Assembly (NCBI GenBank): GCA_003290165.1
Contig: QNQO01000512.1
Coordinates: 496,001-560,000 of the forward strand
Length of the DNA: 64,000 nucleotides
Reading direction: 5' to 3'
DNA from: Berberis thunbergii
Lineage: Eukaryota; Streptophyta; Magnoliopsida; Ranunculales; Berberidaceae
Part shown: positions 12,865 to 24,671 of the stretch, piece after piece
How the letters are laid out: every line of letters starts with the position of its first letter
Position numbering within the stretch: the stretch's first letter is position 1
The notes under the pieces: model-generated
Databases searched by the model: none
The model's input: the letters and a program-made list of their open reading frames with translations, nothing else
What the model was told of the DNA's origin: nothing
Translations under genes and position numbers: made by a program

Positions 12865-13174
12865 TTTTTGACCCGCCATGAAAGATAGTACAAGCTTCCA
12901 AATACGAAAGTTGAGCAAAGTCAAAAGCACAAAATGTGATACGCCAAAACAGAGTTTCTGAGATCGAAATAGTAAATAAGCCAAACTCCACAGAGAGGAG
13001 ATCTATATAGAAAATAGAACTCATATTTTTATTTCTTTCGAGCAGACGCACGCTCAATTAATGAAACTCGGTGCTCGAGGAAACAACTCAGACTGAACCA
13101 TTATGACTTCATAGTTGTTTCATGAAATGACTAGGTGGACTGATGAAATGGCCCAACAACTCGGGGGGAGTAGT

Positions 13175-13870
13175 TGATGATACATTAAATTGTCCACTAA
13201 TCAGCACCATATCCGTGTCATGATAATCTCGTCAATAGAACAAAGCAAGCCAGGTTACGCCCAATCCAACAAGGCTCAGACAACATTAAATTCATTATTG
13301 GCAGGATCCAAAAGATCGGACCCAAATTGCAACGCGCCACTAGCCTACACATCATGCGGCAAGCCCAATACTCATAAGCCCTAATAAGGCAAGAGTAAGC
13401 CCTGATAAGGCATGTATTTGGGGGATCCACCCAAACAGGTAGGCCAACAATACATTGGTTCTGATTAGGAAATAAATACTAGAATATAAGGCGGACAAGG
13501 AAACTTTCTTGCATGGACAACACTCAGAAAGGGAAACCTTTCTCGCAGATCTAGCAACACACGTCGTGTAAGGAAACTACCCTACATGGATAACTCCCAA
13601 TTAGAAAAGGACTTCCAGCAAGATCTCTTTCCCTAAACTACACCATCGAAGGCCTAGCCAAACAAGGACTGTCACACTATAAAAGGGAGATAAGGTCGAT
13701 GAACTAAGGTACGCTACTAAAACAAAATTTGTAGCTTTAAGCTTTTCCTAAGCCTTATCTAACTTAAGCACCAGAGTGCCATCGATCGCCACATGGCGGT
13801 CTTTGGCTCACATGTGCTACTTGTGTATCTAGGTAAAGGCGAGGAAAGAGAGTAGGAATCGATTAAATCA
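13175..13870 (+). repeat. 3' LTR of the Tat element, shared with a second copy
   Basis: It starts TGATGATACATT and ends AAATCA, with a TATA box at 13,678-13,684. It is preceded by a polypurine tract and followed immediately by a primer-binding site and leader. It therefore serves as 3' LTR of the left element and 5' LTR of a second, mostly lost, element. Confidence 0.85.
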
Positions 13871-13919
13871 GTTTGGCACCGTCCGTGGGGAACGACAGAG
13901 TTCCACAGAAGAGAGTAGA
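13871..13919 (+). mobile_element. Leader of a second tandem Tat copy (left piece)
   Basis: The sequence after the 3' LTR (primer site, then gaacgacagagttcc) matches 5,097-5,150 of the first copy. It breaks off near 13,919, where antisense Athila gag sequence starts. The leader resumes at 18,386-18,456, including the gag start ATGGTGACAACAAGG at 18,409, so the two pieces were once contiguous. Confidence 0.75.
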
Positions 13920-13920
13920 A

Positions 13921-14923
13921 GAATTTGCTCAGCATAGTATGCAAGATAATCGTTTTGCAAGTCACAATTAGCTATTGAATGACCAGGACTCGAACATGCA
14001 GCACATACTTTAGATGAAGCGTTTGCGGGAAGTGCAGGTTGAGTCAAATTCAAGAGTGCATCTATCTTTTGAGTCATGGTCATAACAGCCGTCTCTAACT
14101 TTGAGGCAGAAGGGGGTTGGACAGATGTATCTCTAACTTCATATATACCACCCTTACGCCTATCAGACTCCTTTCTCGAATAATCCCATTGCTGAGAATT
14201 TTTGGAAAGCGTCTCAAAGAATTCCAAAATTTCACTGACATTCATTTTCATTAATGACCCACCACTAGTGGCATCAATCATACGACGGTTTTGAGGGGTT
14301 AAACCGTCTTGAAAGTATTGAACTAGCCGCCACTTCTCGAATCCATGATGGGGACACCTTACAATGAGCTCATTGAACCTTTCCCAACATTCATAGAAAT
14401 GTTCACCCTCTTTTTGTTGAAAATTAGATAAATCTCGTCGGAGGGCATTTGTTTTATGAACGGGGAAGTATTTTGTCAATAACTTTCTTGACAACGCATC
14501 CCATGATGTGATGGATCCTATCTCTAATGCATTTACCCACGATTTCGCCTTGTCTTTCAGAGAAAAGGGAAATAACCTAAGACGGACCGAATCATCAGAA
14601 AAGTTTTGGTACTTCAGGGTAGCGCAGATGTCAAGAAATTCTTTGACATGAAGATAAGGGTCCTCTTTCTCAAAACCATAAAAAGTGGGCAAGAGATGAA
14701 TAATAGATGGTTTGAATTCGAAATTGTTTGCACTTGTCTCAGGTAAGACAATGCAAGATGGAGCACTACTAGGAAGAGGGGCAAAGTAATCCTTAAAGAC
14801 CATCCCCTCAGCCATCTCAGTGGACAAGGATGATGAACCTAAATAGGTAATGGGGACTTCAACGAACTCTTTGAATTCTTGCCGAACAAGTTTACTCTTA
14901 GAATCACGCATCCAAGTATGCAT
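13921..14923 (-). pseudogene. Athila gag, 3'-truncated
   Basis: A long open frame of about 334 element-derived residues starting MHTWMRDSKSKLVRQEFKEF. It has the retrotransposon gag core (FYGFEKEDPYLHVKEFLDIC near residues 84-103, WDALSRKLLTKYFPVHKTNA near 139-158, EHFYECWERFNELIVRCPHH near 173-192). A single cysteine cluster, CAACSSPGHSIANC, lies near residues 308-321. Gag normally forms the virus-like particle and binds RNA. The frame has no internal stop, but it is cut soon after the cysteine motif and its last ten or so residues are read from Tat leader sequence. A full Athila gag is much longer. Confidence 0.8.
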
Positions 14924-16352
14924 AAACTAATGGACAACGAAGGTGCAAAGTCAACACTCCTAAATAATTTTTTTTTAAAGCACTAACTCTAAAAATATAC
15001 ACAGACTTACACGCAATCAGCAACCAATAAATGCACAAGAAACATGCCTCCCTAAGCAATCAACGTTTTTGAGATCAATTATCTTTTTATTTTTTTGGGG
15101 GACAATTATTTCTTATGTAATCTTTATGACAAAGCAATGGGTGCTACAAGTTGATCCTAAGAGTGTACACTTTACACCACAAAGTTCAAAATCAGTAGGC
15201 TAGAGTTTTTTTTCAAAGAAATCGGATTATCGCACAAGAGAATGAGGTCACAATGGTTCAACTAAGTACTTCCTTGTGCTACCGCTCTGTAAGCCAGTAG
15301 AAAATTTGTTGGTTACACCAATTCTTTTTGTGGATCGTAGCTGACTTATGACTCGGCGTACCGGGTAAATTACCCTTGTGGCAGTGGCCTCTCGGAGTTC
15401 ATTGAATGATTAAACCCATCGCCACTTTTAGTTTGGTCAACACAAAAATTATTGGATTCACCTTGGTTTTGGTTGTCCTATGAACACCGTACCTAAAAAA
15501 TGGCTCTATCTAACTTGCTAATTGATTTTAATTATGTTTGGCTATTGGTTGCACACAGCTGGAGTGATGAGGTGGGGATATCAAGTCCCACCAGTTTCTA
15601 TTTAGAAGCTGGGTTTGCTTATTATGAATTACTAAAGTTTAGCATCCACAATTACAGAAATTAAACAACCAATCACACAATTTCAAACAATTACAAAAAG
15701 CACCCAAGTCGCTAATACATTGCGTGTGATAGAAATACTTACAGAGTGCGTATTCCGTTCTACACAAAAAAAGTTAGCACAATTCAAAAAATTTGTCCGA
15801 CTTCTTTTTATCCGTTTCACTCAACACACAAGCACATGCAAATAAATTTACTGGTCTTGGTCTTAGAAGTCGGATTTCTAAATCACAAGAAATTATTGGG
15901 TAACAATTAAAATTGTTTCCCTATATTTTCTTTTGACTTAGAGAATTTAGGTTTTTTTCTTTTTGTGATTAAACAAAATGAAAAATAGTAGAGTTTAAAA
16001 ATTATTACACCAAACACTCGTAAAATGAGGTGAAAATAAAATTAAAACTCTCCTCACAAAATAAAAAAAATAATAAAAACTTTGCTTGACATTTGCAGGA
16101 TCGTTCAATTTTCTCGTGAAGCGTGTAATCTGTAATATATGCTTCCTGCGTATTAATACCTGCAAAAATAAAAAAAAACAAAAACAAGTATCAAAACTTC
16201 TAAGACTTAAAAGAAATAACTAAAAAAATTAAATCAAGCCTATCCTAAAAGCAAAAGCAATCTATATCTGACCTATTTTTTTTATTAATTTTTTTTAACC
16301 TACACTACAAACTAGTGAAAATAAACTCTTAATTCAAATTACACCGCTACAG
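14924..16352 (-). other. Athila leader between primer site and gag
   Basis: This is the long untranslated leader usual in Athila elements, read on the minus strand. It is AT-rich with homopolymer runs. No host exon was recognised. Confidence 0.6.
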
Positions 16353-16376
16353 TCCCCGGCAACGGCGCCAAAAACT

Positions 16377-18380
16377 TGATGCAGATTTAACTAACCTAAA
16401 TAAATAGGTTAATTTAACCTAATTTTAATAACTGCAAGTGCACAGTGTCTAACTGGTAGACAATGGCAAGTACAGGTCTATCCCACAAGGACTGTGGTTG
16501 CAATTAAATTTCAGGGTTTATTTAAACTAATTTAAATTGGGGTTACAGCAATTAAAATATCTAAACTAAAAATCAAATTAAAAACTAAATAAAAAGTTTT
16601 AAAGAATATGAGACGGGAAACCAAGGCATTGAATCCACCACAGGTTCTTTGAGATTTGTGTAATCGAAATTATTATTTTCAAGAATTAACATGACTAACC
16701 TAAAGATTAATCTAAGTCCACAATTGATTTTAGCAAAGTTATAAACCCTTAGCATTGCGTGTCTTCTTACGGCACACACAATCACATGTTTATTTTAATT
16801 AATCCTAAACCCCTAGCATTGCGTGTCTTCTTACGGCACACACAATCACAGATTCAGATTAATTGATTAAATCAGGCTTTTTGAATTTCAACAAAGGGTA
16901 CTTCTAACTACCGACAAGTCTAGATAATTAATCAGGATGTAATCGGTGAAAGCAAATTATTGAAAATCATAAATCAAATGTGTTTAACGTTCAAACATAA
17001 AGAAAATAATAAATTTAAATACACAAACTCTAGGAAATCCCGTGGTTTCATCGTAGCCTTGGTGAAGGGTTTAGCTCTCCATGGTAGCGGTGGTCACAAC
17101 ATCATTGGAGGTGGAAACCATCTCTGCACGGACGCTAATCCCGAGAAAAGAGCTGCTAATGGCACTGTGGTGGCTCAGAGTGAACACCGGGGTGCAAATA
17201 ATGAAAACTGATTTTCAAATCAGTTTTCTCCCGCCCGAAAATCACGCGACTCTTCAGAGCTTCGTCTCCAGCGCGACAGCGTCTGCTCCGCTCCTCCCGA
17301 GCTTCCTCTCCTGATCCAACCTAGTTCTGAACCTGCAAAAAGAGAAAGAAAGTAAGGAAGCAATGAGATAAGAAAACAGACAGAAAAACAAACAGAGACC
17401 GGAGTGGCGGAGCCCTGTTTCTCCTGTCGAAGTGTGCCGCTTGCGACGGTGGTCAGGAGAGAGGGAGGCAGGAAGGATGTCGAGACGAAGAGATGCCGAG
17501 AAGGGGGAGGAAGGTCCCGTGGCGAGGCGGAACAGAGTCGTGGTGAGGCTCTGTTTCGCGACGGCAGCGGCTGATGGCGTGGTCGCGTGGTTTGTTCGTA
17601 ACGGTGGTCGTGAGAGAAAGAGAGAAACAGTGAGAAAGAGAGAGGTAAACAGGAAGGAGGCCAAGAAAAGCGAGACACAGGGGCTGCGGTTCGTGAAGGA
17701 GGAGAAACAGGGATTGTTGTGTGCGCGAGGTGGCTGTGGTGGTGCTCGGGTGATGGCGGAGAACGTGGTGCTCGATGGTGGTGGTGGTTGTGTGGCGTGA
17801 TGACGTGAAACAGGGTTGTCACGCCCCCTATTTCAGTGGGATGAAGGACGAGGTGGTTGTTGGCTGGGAAAACGAGAGAGACGACGAGATGAAGGGTGAT
17901 GGCGGGATTATCGCTGCCGGCTCTCCTATCGAGCGAGGATTGCCGGCAGGGTGGAGTGGTGTGGTGGCTGAAAAAGAGAAGAGGGGAGAAAGAACGTGGA
18001 AAAGGAGAAGGGATGTGGAAGAAGAGAGAATAAGAGATGAGGCCCCCCTTTCTCTAAGATGGGGGGAGCTAAATAGGGTTCTCATATTATATTGGGCTTG
18101 GGTTTTTAGGTTAGCAATTTTTTTTTGGTTTGGGCTTAGGTTAAATTAGGTGGACCTAGGTTTATTAGGGTTAGGTTTAGATATGTGTCCCTCTACTTTG
18201 TACCACCGCTAGAATCGACCAATTGTCATTTCTTAAATTGTCGCCTTAATATGATTTCATCGTTCACGCTCAAATTCCTGCTAAGACATGAAAATGAAAT
18301 AATTATTATAAATTATAATAATCGAAACACCAACATATATAAATTAAGGGATATATTATGTAATAATTATGTGAATATCA
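16377..18380 (-). repeat. Athila 5' LTR (2.0 kb)
   Basis: On the plus strand it begins TGATGCAGATTTAAC and ends GTGAATATCA, so as an LTR it reads TGATATTCAC...CTGCATCA. The same terminal sequence recurs at 59,300-59,338 beside a polypurine tract, which confirms this boundary. An internal direct duplication of about 64 bp spans 16,739-16,862, sharing a stretch that begins tagcattgcgtgtcttctta. The interior at 17,220-18,060 is GC- and purine-rich and gives long but spurious open frames on both strands. Confidence 0.8.
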
Positions 18381-18385
18381 GTACC

Positions 18386-18456
18386 ACATTTCCTTGAAAC
18401 CCATAAAGATGGTGACAACAAGGTCTTGCGATAATGGAGATGTTTTGGAACCCTTG
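18386..18456 (+). mobile_element. Leader of the second Tat copy (right piece)
   Basis: It matches 5,150-5,218 of the first Tat copy, including the gag start codon (18,409-18,411). Similarity fades after about 18,456, so the rest of this copy is lost. Confidence 0.7.
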
Positions 18457-19362
18457 ACATAGAACCACTAACACGCGCATTCACATAGTGAAGGCTCCTA
18501 GTCATTGTCATGCGTAATCGGCGAAGATTAACAGCTTATTGATACACTACATCGGTGCAACCGCACAATGGTTTTGAGCGATGACATCCCCATCTTGGAG
18601 ATAGGTCAAGCCCGAGATGTTGGATGCGCTTGCAGTAAGTTTTAGTCATTCATCTCAACCTTTAATAATTAGAATCTCAGTAATGCAAAAAATTCTGAAG
18701 ACTTTGCATGTTTCTAGGCTATGTTTTTGCTTGTTGCTATCAGAAAAAAAAATTATAGTCTTTTCCTTCCTAAATCTAGGCTATGTTTCTGTTTGTTGCT
18801 ATCACAAAAAATTGTCCTGGATTACAAGGGCCATGTTGCTATGTTTTTGTAATGGGTAAAGATAGCTTCTTCCAAAATCGAGGCTATGCTTCTGCTTGTT
18901 ATCTGCCAGTTCACTGAATGAAGGTGTATCTTCCTAAAACTAGATTTTTTCCTAAATCAATTTGCACACAATTATCATAATAGATAGATTCTGGCAGTTC
19001 CTTATTAAAGATTTATGAAGTTGTTATGTTTCCTTAATGGGTAAAATAGCTTCATAGTTTTTATGGAATTATCTGACAGTTCTTTATTATCTTTTATTAG
19101 AGGATTTTGATCTCATGATATAATTCCGTTTATCCTAAAGATTGTCTTATTGTTTGGATGAGGATTTTTTTTTCATATTGGGGGCAGAAGTATGTCGATA
19201 TATACTTTTGTTGCTTAAAGTTTTTGAGTGGGAGACTGTTTTTTTTATACATAGAGACAAGGAAACAACAAAGACCACTTGTTTGTGTCCCTTTACATGA
19301 TTTGTTATATCTTATCTCTTTGGACCTTAATGTTCTATAATAAATATTCTTTAAAATTTCAG
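18457..19362. other. Unassigned, probably interior of a CACTA remnant
   Basis: No domain could be named. The stretch leads up to a splice acceptor (aaaatttcag, ending 19,362) in front of a CACTA protein exon and is probably its intron. A loosely repeated block containing ctaggctatgtttctg/ttgcttgttgctatc occurs two to three times at 18,710-18,900. Confidence 0.35.
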
Positions 19363-20515
19363 GTAAACTTTGAGTTTGATATGAATGATCCAAACATTCA
19401 TGAATATACTACCGATGCTTTCGTGGATCGGTATAAGGATTGGAAGCACACGTTCCACTTGTACTTCAAGACGTTTCCTGGTGTGGAGAGTGTTAAGGCC
19501 CAAACCCCTATCGAAGTGGAACATAGGCCCAATGAATGGGAACGGTTGTGCGATCATTTTTAAACTCCCAAAATTTTGGTAATCATTAACATTTTTATTT
19601 AATTAAAATAAACATGTTAATTTATATATGTTCCAACGTATTTGATGAATATTTTGAATAATTATACAAGGAATGTCCGAGGTGAACAAGGCTAACTGAG
19701 GTCAAAAAAAAATTTACTTTGTTGCCCTTCTCTTACAGGGTTGAGGAACGTCGTCGAATAAGTGAATTAATATGTTTATTTTATTTGTTTTAATTTTAGT
19801 CAATAAATTCAATTAAATATTTATATTAGTTGGTTTAATATTTTTACATTATTTGGTAGGAGGGTTCAAAATTTTCCAGAAACCGACATGTTCAAGAATG
19901 TTCATGCCCTACCTAGCAATGAAGTGGCTATGAAGTTGCATATAAGTTTTCTTTGTTTGCATTTTTTTTTGCATGTTGTCACTTTTGTTGTTTAAGAGTT
20001 ATTAATTTCTAATGGTATAAATTTTTTTGTGAAGGAATTGATGGTGGAGAGGTAGGATGCCTACATCTCTAGAAACTTCATTGGAACAACTCACAATCGA
20101 TGATCCTGATGCAGGACTATGTATTTTGCAAAGACGTTGGAATCTCTGAGCCTGAGACCCGAAAAGATTGTTCCGGGGATGGGGAAAATTAGAGTTCGTA
20201 AGGTAGACACCTCATCTTCTACTTCGCAATGTTTAGTCGGAACTGTTTCATCACTATAGTCAATATAGGAGGAATTACAAAATGAGCTAAATGCCACCAA
20301 AGCGCGTGAGGCGAAACGGGAAACCTGACAGGTGGAAAGAGAGACAAAGCGGTAGGCTCGGGAGGTGGAGCGATAGGCCCAAGAGGCAACTAAGTGAAGT
20401 ATGTTGCTAGGGGCTTTCCAGCAATCGAGGATTAATTTTTTGAACCTCCCACTACCATCGACGAACCATCAGCCACCCCAGCCCTAGAAAATGTACCAAC
20501 ATGTGTTTTTCAATT
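19363..20515 (+). pseudogene. CACTA (En/Spm) accessory-protein remnant, Transposase_24-like
   Basis: The first block, after the acceptor at 19,362, reads VNFEFDMNDPNIHEYTTDAF and ends PNEWERLCDHF before a stop. The E-W-x-x-L-C-D-H-F motif is typical of the plant transposase family Ptta/En/Spm (Transposase_24). The next expected block appears degenerate near 19,672-19,740 (EVNKANRGQKK-like). A PETDMFKNVHALPSNEVAMK block lies at 19,880-19,940. A Glu/Arg/Ala-rich coiled-coil-like tail with stops lies at 20,265-20,400. Such proteins are encoded next to the catalytic transposase of CACTA elements. Frames are broken throughout, so it is a relic. Confidence 0.6.
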
Positions 20516-20689
20516 TGTAATGGATACATTATGGTTTAAAATTATTAATTTGTAAAGTTAATCGTATTTAACTAAATTAACAAAATCGCAATGCATATCA
20601 AAACATTTTGCACGAGATGGTTCAATTAATAAATATTTCAATAATTAAAATAAATTTGAATAAAAATTTTAAAAATTATAAAACTGAAC

Positions 20690-21145
20690 TTTAAGCGACA
20701 AAAAATTTCGTCGCACAAGAATAGATCGAGCATATTTGGAGGGGTTGTCATTGCAACATTAGAGTGGCGAACATTGTCATCGCGCAAACGAAATCTTTAG
20801 AGATGAGCATGTTCATCTCCATTTGAGTTAAGTTGACAAAGTTTAACATGACAAAATTTTTAATCTCATAAGATATTTTTGCATGATGAAACATTTTGTT
20901 TCTAGTGTCTAAATTAATATCCCGCAAAACTTTATTATGCAACTAAACCTTTTGCAACAAGATTCAATGTCGTCATACAAAATGACTCTGAAACAACGAA
21001 GTTTTTTTTTGTCGCGCATATGTTTGCGACACTGATTTGAGGCGATGATTTTTGCCTGACAAATAATTAGTCACCCAATATATACGGCGACAAATATTTG
21101 TTTAAGCAACAATTTTGCCTTCGCCTCTAAAGGTTTTTTTTAGTG
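20690..21145. mobile_element. CACTA terminal region
   Basis: It ends ggttttttttagtg at 21,132-21,145, the inverse of cactaaaaaaaacc, a CACTA-type terminal repeat. The preceding 450 bp carry repeated gcgac/gtcgc motifs, for example gcgacaaaaaatttcgtcgc at 20,695-20,714, consistent with subterminal repeats. It is the likely 3' end of the element carrying the accessory-protein remnant. Confidence 0.55.
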
Positions 21146-21291
21146 TCTAACCCTAAACTTAAAAGAGTTTGGTTGAAGTTTTTTTGTATTAATAAAAATA
21201 AAATTAAAAAAAAATCAAATAAAAGATTTTTTGAAAAAATCTATAGATTTTGTAACCATAACTATCCCTACCTCTTTCCAAACCCTAACCC

Positions 21292-21609
21292 AAAAAAGTT
21301 TGGGTCTCATAATTTATACCATCATTGAGTTTGGATCCTATGTTTTTTCAGCTTTGAGACTGGGTTCTAAGACCACGTTGACTATCAACTTTCCGACCAA
21401 ATTTAAGATCTAAACCCAAAGCTAAGATAAACTATGTGAACTAAAGTCTAAATATCTCCATATCGTAATCAACATAATTTAAAAAAAAAATCCATTAAAT
21501 TATTATAAGGAAAGTTGATAGTCAACATGGTCTTGGGCCCCAAATTAAAAGATGGACAAATATAGGACCCAAAGTCAAAGTTGTCATAAATTTTGGGGCA
21601 TAAAGTTTA
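21292..21609. mobile_element. Foldback (MITE-like) element
   Basis: Two arms of about 100 bp are inverted copies of each other. The left arm (about 21,292-21,395) ends gttgactatcaactttcc and the right arm (about 21,508-21,609) begins ggaaagttgatagtcaac. The ~110-bp spacer is AT-rich. No convincing target duplication was found. Confidence 0.55.
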
Positions 21610-21612
21610 AAT

Positions 21613-24600
21613 TTCCGTCTCGGAAAAGGCAACTTCAAATCATGAATTATTATCATACCCCTCGTTCTTCATCTTCCTAATCTCCTCCTTCTTCACCACT
21701 TCTACTATCATTCCTACCTCTTTCAAAATGAAAAACCATAACGACCCACTTTAAATATATATATATTGAAAATCCCTAACAAGATAGAGGTCTAAAATGG
21801 CGAATTTGGTTTTCAGTTCCTGTTGCATTTGGGGTATCTGAATGGTGGTACTACTAAGTAATCGACAAATTTTGGAATTGATACTAAGTGGAAGTGGTGA
21901 TTCAACATAGAGACTACACAGTGAGCAACAATAGAAAGAAAGGTGGGAGAATTTTTTTTTCAAATTGTGCACTTGCACAAGTTTAGCCTAAAACTATTTT
22001 TACATTGGAGGCATTTCATGGAAACCAAAACTTTTCATGTCAAGATAACCAAAAGTTTTGACATCATAATAATATTTTATAACAGTACATATAGATGTAG
22101 ATATAGATATAGCTAAATAGTAAAATTATGCCTAAAATACCTTGGCAAATATTATGGCAAAAAATGCCAATGACTTTAAGATGGAGGCTGATAAATTACC
22201 TACATTATGTTAAGAGGCACCACACAATAATATGAAAGAAGCACTACAGATTTATAAGTGATCATTCCTTCGCCATCTTCTCTTCTCCTTCTCTCCATTT
22301 TCTCTCCTTCCCTCTATCTCTAACAATTGAAACATTAACTCCTTCATCTTGTTCCCATTTGCTTCTACTTTTTCTTCCTTTTCCTCTCTTCTACTTCTTT
22401 TTGTCATTATCTTTTTCACTTCCAATATGAATATTACGGTTTTACATTTAAAGTTTGATTCACTTTCTTACTCAAATATATCCAAGAAATGAGCACGAAA
22501 AAAATACAAAAATTGTGTCGCATTTTGGCAAAATGAGTTGCAGTTGCCTAGGCCCATTTTGCCAACATGTCTAGTATACCCAAACCCTATTTTGCCAAAA
22601 CATACTACACAACTAGTATGTTCTTCATTGTTTTAGGAAGCTAGAAGGCTTGGTGATTTGGTAAAATATCTTGATGTACCCAAAACGTGTTTTGCCAAAA
22701 TGTCTGGAATAACCAAACTCCATTTGAGCAAAACGTGCCATACAGTTCTTGTGTTCTTCGTTATTTTGACAAGCTAGAAGGCATGAAAGTTTGATTAAAC
22801 GTTATTTTGTATTCATGAACTGTTATATGAAAACATGATTGTAAAAGTTTGTCCTGTTATGTCCCTTAACAACAAAAATGGTGCATGGTACCTCTAATTA
22901 GTGTAGTCAAAGCAAGCCAAGCGAATGTTTAAAGTGAGGAGTGAATCAAAGTGGTTAGAACTCTCTTTTTGATTCACTAAAGTGAAAATAGAAACCAAAG
23001 ATGAAGATAAACCATCGTTTTTTGCACCTTTTGGCCACAATGCACTTAAAGAGATAACTTTGTACACACATACCAAAAAATATTTTGGGGGTTGTCTTTT
23101 AAAATCAATCACAAGTTTGTATTCACATTGAAAATAGATTATAATCAATGTCTACGATAGAAACTACATGGTAGGTACAAGTTTTAAACAATTTAAGATT
23201 ATAATAACTATATTTGACATGGTTTGAACTAATGCTTATCATCCAATTTCATGGTAGAACGACGATTAACAACCACTTGCAAGGTATGACACAAATTTGA
23301 AATAATTTGAACGCAATGGTTTATTTCCTACATAGATATACACTCTAAAAAGCACATAAATTCAATGCCATCATATACTTGCATATTCAAAATTATTTCA
23401 AACTTGCGCCTGCAATATTTCCATTATGGCAGGGAATCAGTGAATGTACTCTAGATTATGGTAGGCAATAAATGAATACATTTGTAATTGATGGCCTACC
23501 ATAGATATGCACTATGAGATGCATAAATAATCAATACATCCACCAGCAAATTTCATATTGGTTAAAATTTGCTTACCATAATGTTAATTTGGTACACAAA
23601 TCATGGAATGCATTTTGCCTACCATCACGAACAACGTATTTACACATTAAACTCTCAAAAAATAGTTCTTCATTACTCCAAATTAAAAATTTTAAAAACA
23701 AACTACAAAAAAAAAAGCAAAGAAAATACACACACGAAGATCTAAAGAGGATGCGCTTTGCGCGCGAAAGTTGGAGAAGTTAAAATGTTGAGCCGTTATG
23801 AAGAGATCATGAGATGTGTCCATAATTGAAGCTGAAAACCTATGGGGTAACCCAAAACTGTTATTGGGTCCTTTATGCCCAATTTATATTGAAATTATAA
23901 TCATTAGATATTGCAAATTATATTGGAAATTACATACACTATTATAACTAATTTTAAATATATAACTAGATTTTATTTTTTAAAAGCATAAAAAAATAAG
24001 AAAAATGAATTTATTTACATTTTATACTTTCTAATGTTCATTAGAATATCATTTTTTGCTTTCGTTTTACATTCACTTTGCTTCTTGCTTCTTGCTTCTT
24101 GCTTCTTGCTTCTTGTTTCTTGCTTTTTGCTTCTTGCTTCTTGCTTTTTGCTTTTCGCTTAAAGCAGTAAGAATAGTCTAGCTTCGTGTTCATATCTTGA
24201 CAATCTTGTCTTCAACAACACTAGTAAACTCGTACATAAATCACAAATCACATCTTCGCCTAAAAGTCATACCTTGTAATAGTTTGTAATTAATCTATAA
24301 AAACTAGCTTCAGTGAATATTGTGAATAATTTCACCTAAAATTGATACCATCGCACATTTAGTTGTGTTATATTAGTATTTCATTTAATCTACATTGGTT
24401 ACAATGAAAGATTGTATTTGATGACATCAAGAAAAGGAAATGTATAATTTTTACTCCAAAAAAATTACATTTATTAACTTGCTTTTTTAACTGTGTTACA
24501 TTTTCTACCCTAGTTTTCTATAAGCAAAAAATATATATAATATTTTACTCAAAGAATTACATTTACTAACTTGCTTTTTTAACGACTACACCACATCACC

Positions 24601-24671
24601 ATGTACTTTTTTATTTTTCTACTAACCCACACCACCCAAAAAATTGTTTTTGAAAAAATATTAACATAAAA
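21613..24671. other. AT-rich stretch without a recognisable gene
   Basis: No exon is supported. Two diverged copies of a ~130-bp unit (with ttttgccaaaac...aagctagaaggc) lie at about 22,570-22,790. A heptamer microsatellite lies at 24,079-24,160. Short frames such as the one at 23,514-23,783 are lysine-rich and low in complexity and are probably chance. Confidence 0.45.
24079..24160. repeat. (GCTTCTT)n minisatellite
   Basis: About eleven copies of the heptamer gcttctt, with gcttttt and gtttctt variants in the second half. It lies in non-coding AT-rich DNA. Confidence 0.85.

Larger units (their letters stand above)
4440..13870 (+). mobile_element. Tat-lineage Ty3/gypsy LTR retrotransposon, non-autonomous
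   Basis: Two clearly homologous LTRs bound a 9.4-kb element. In order it holds the 5' LTR, a primer-binding site, a degenerate gag-protease, a long non-coding stretch with a ~175-bp tandem array, a degenerate antisense ORF, a polypurine tract (13,157-13,174, with cggggggag) and the 3' LTR. No reverse transcriptase, RNase H or integrase segment was found, so it could only have moved with help. Gag and protease sequence, the tandem repeats in the 3' half and an antisense extra ORF are all known traits of the Tat lineage (Grande, Retand and relatives). The 5-bp duplication cannot be checked because the 3' LTR runs on into a second copy. Confidence 0.85.
13920..18380 (-). mobile_element. Truncated Athila-type LTR retrotransposon nested in the Tat copy
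   Basis: Read on the minus strand it consists of a 5' LTR (18,380-16,377), a primer-binding site at 16,372-16,353, a long leader and the first part of gag. The primer site, inverse of tccccggcaacggcgccaaa, is the perfect tRNA-Asp-type site typical of Athila. The rest of gag, pol and the 3' LTR are missing: the gag frame runs straight into Tat leader sequence near 13,920. The right edge is clean, with Tat leader resuming at 18,386 after gtacc, the probable right target duplication. Confidence 0.82.

Noticed and set aside
17220..17822. 200-codon minus-strand frame rich in His, Pro and Ser, with overlapping frames on both strands
   Set aside because: It lies wholly inside the Athila LTR in GC- and purine-rich DNA. 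It has no domain, and low stop-codon density explains the open frames.
24079..24160. CRISPR-like regular repeats
   Set aside because: These are contiguous 7-bp repeats without spacers in a plant genome, so a simple minisatellite.
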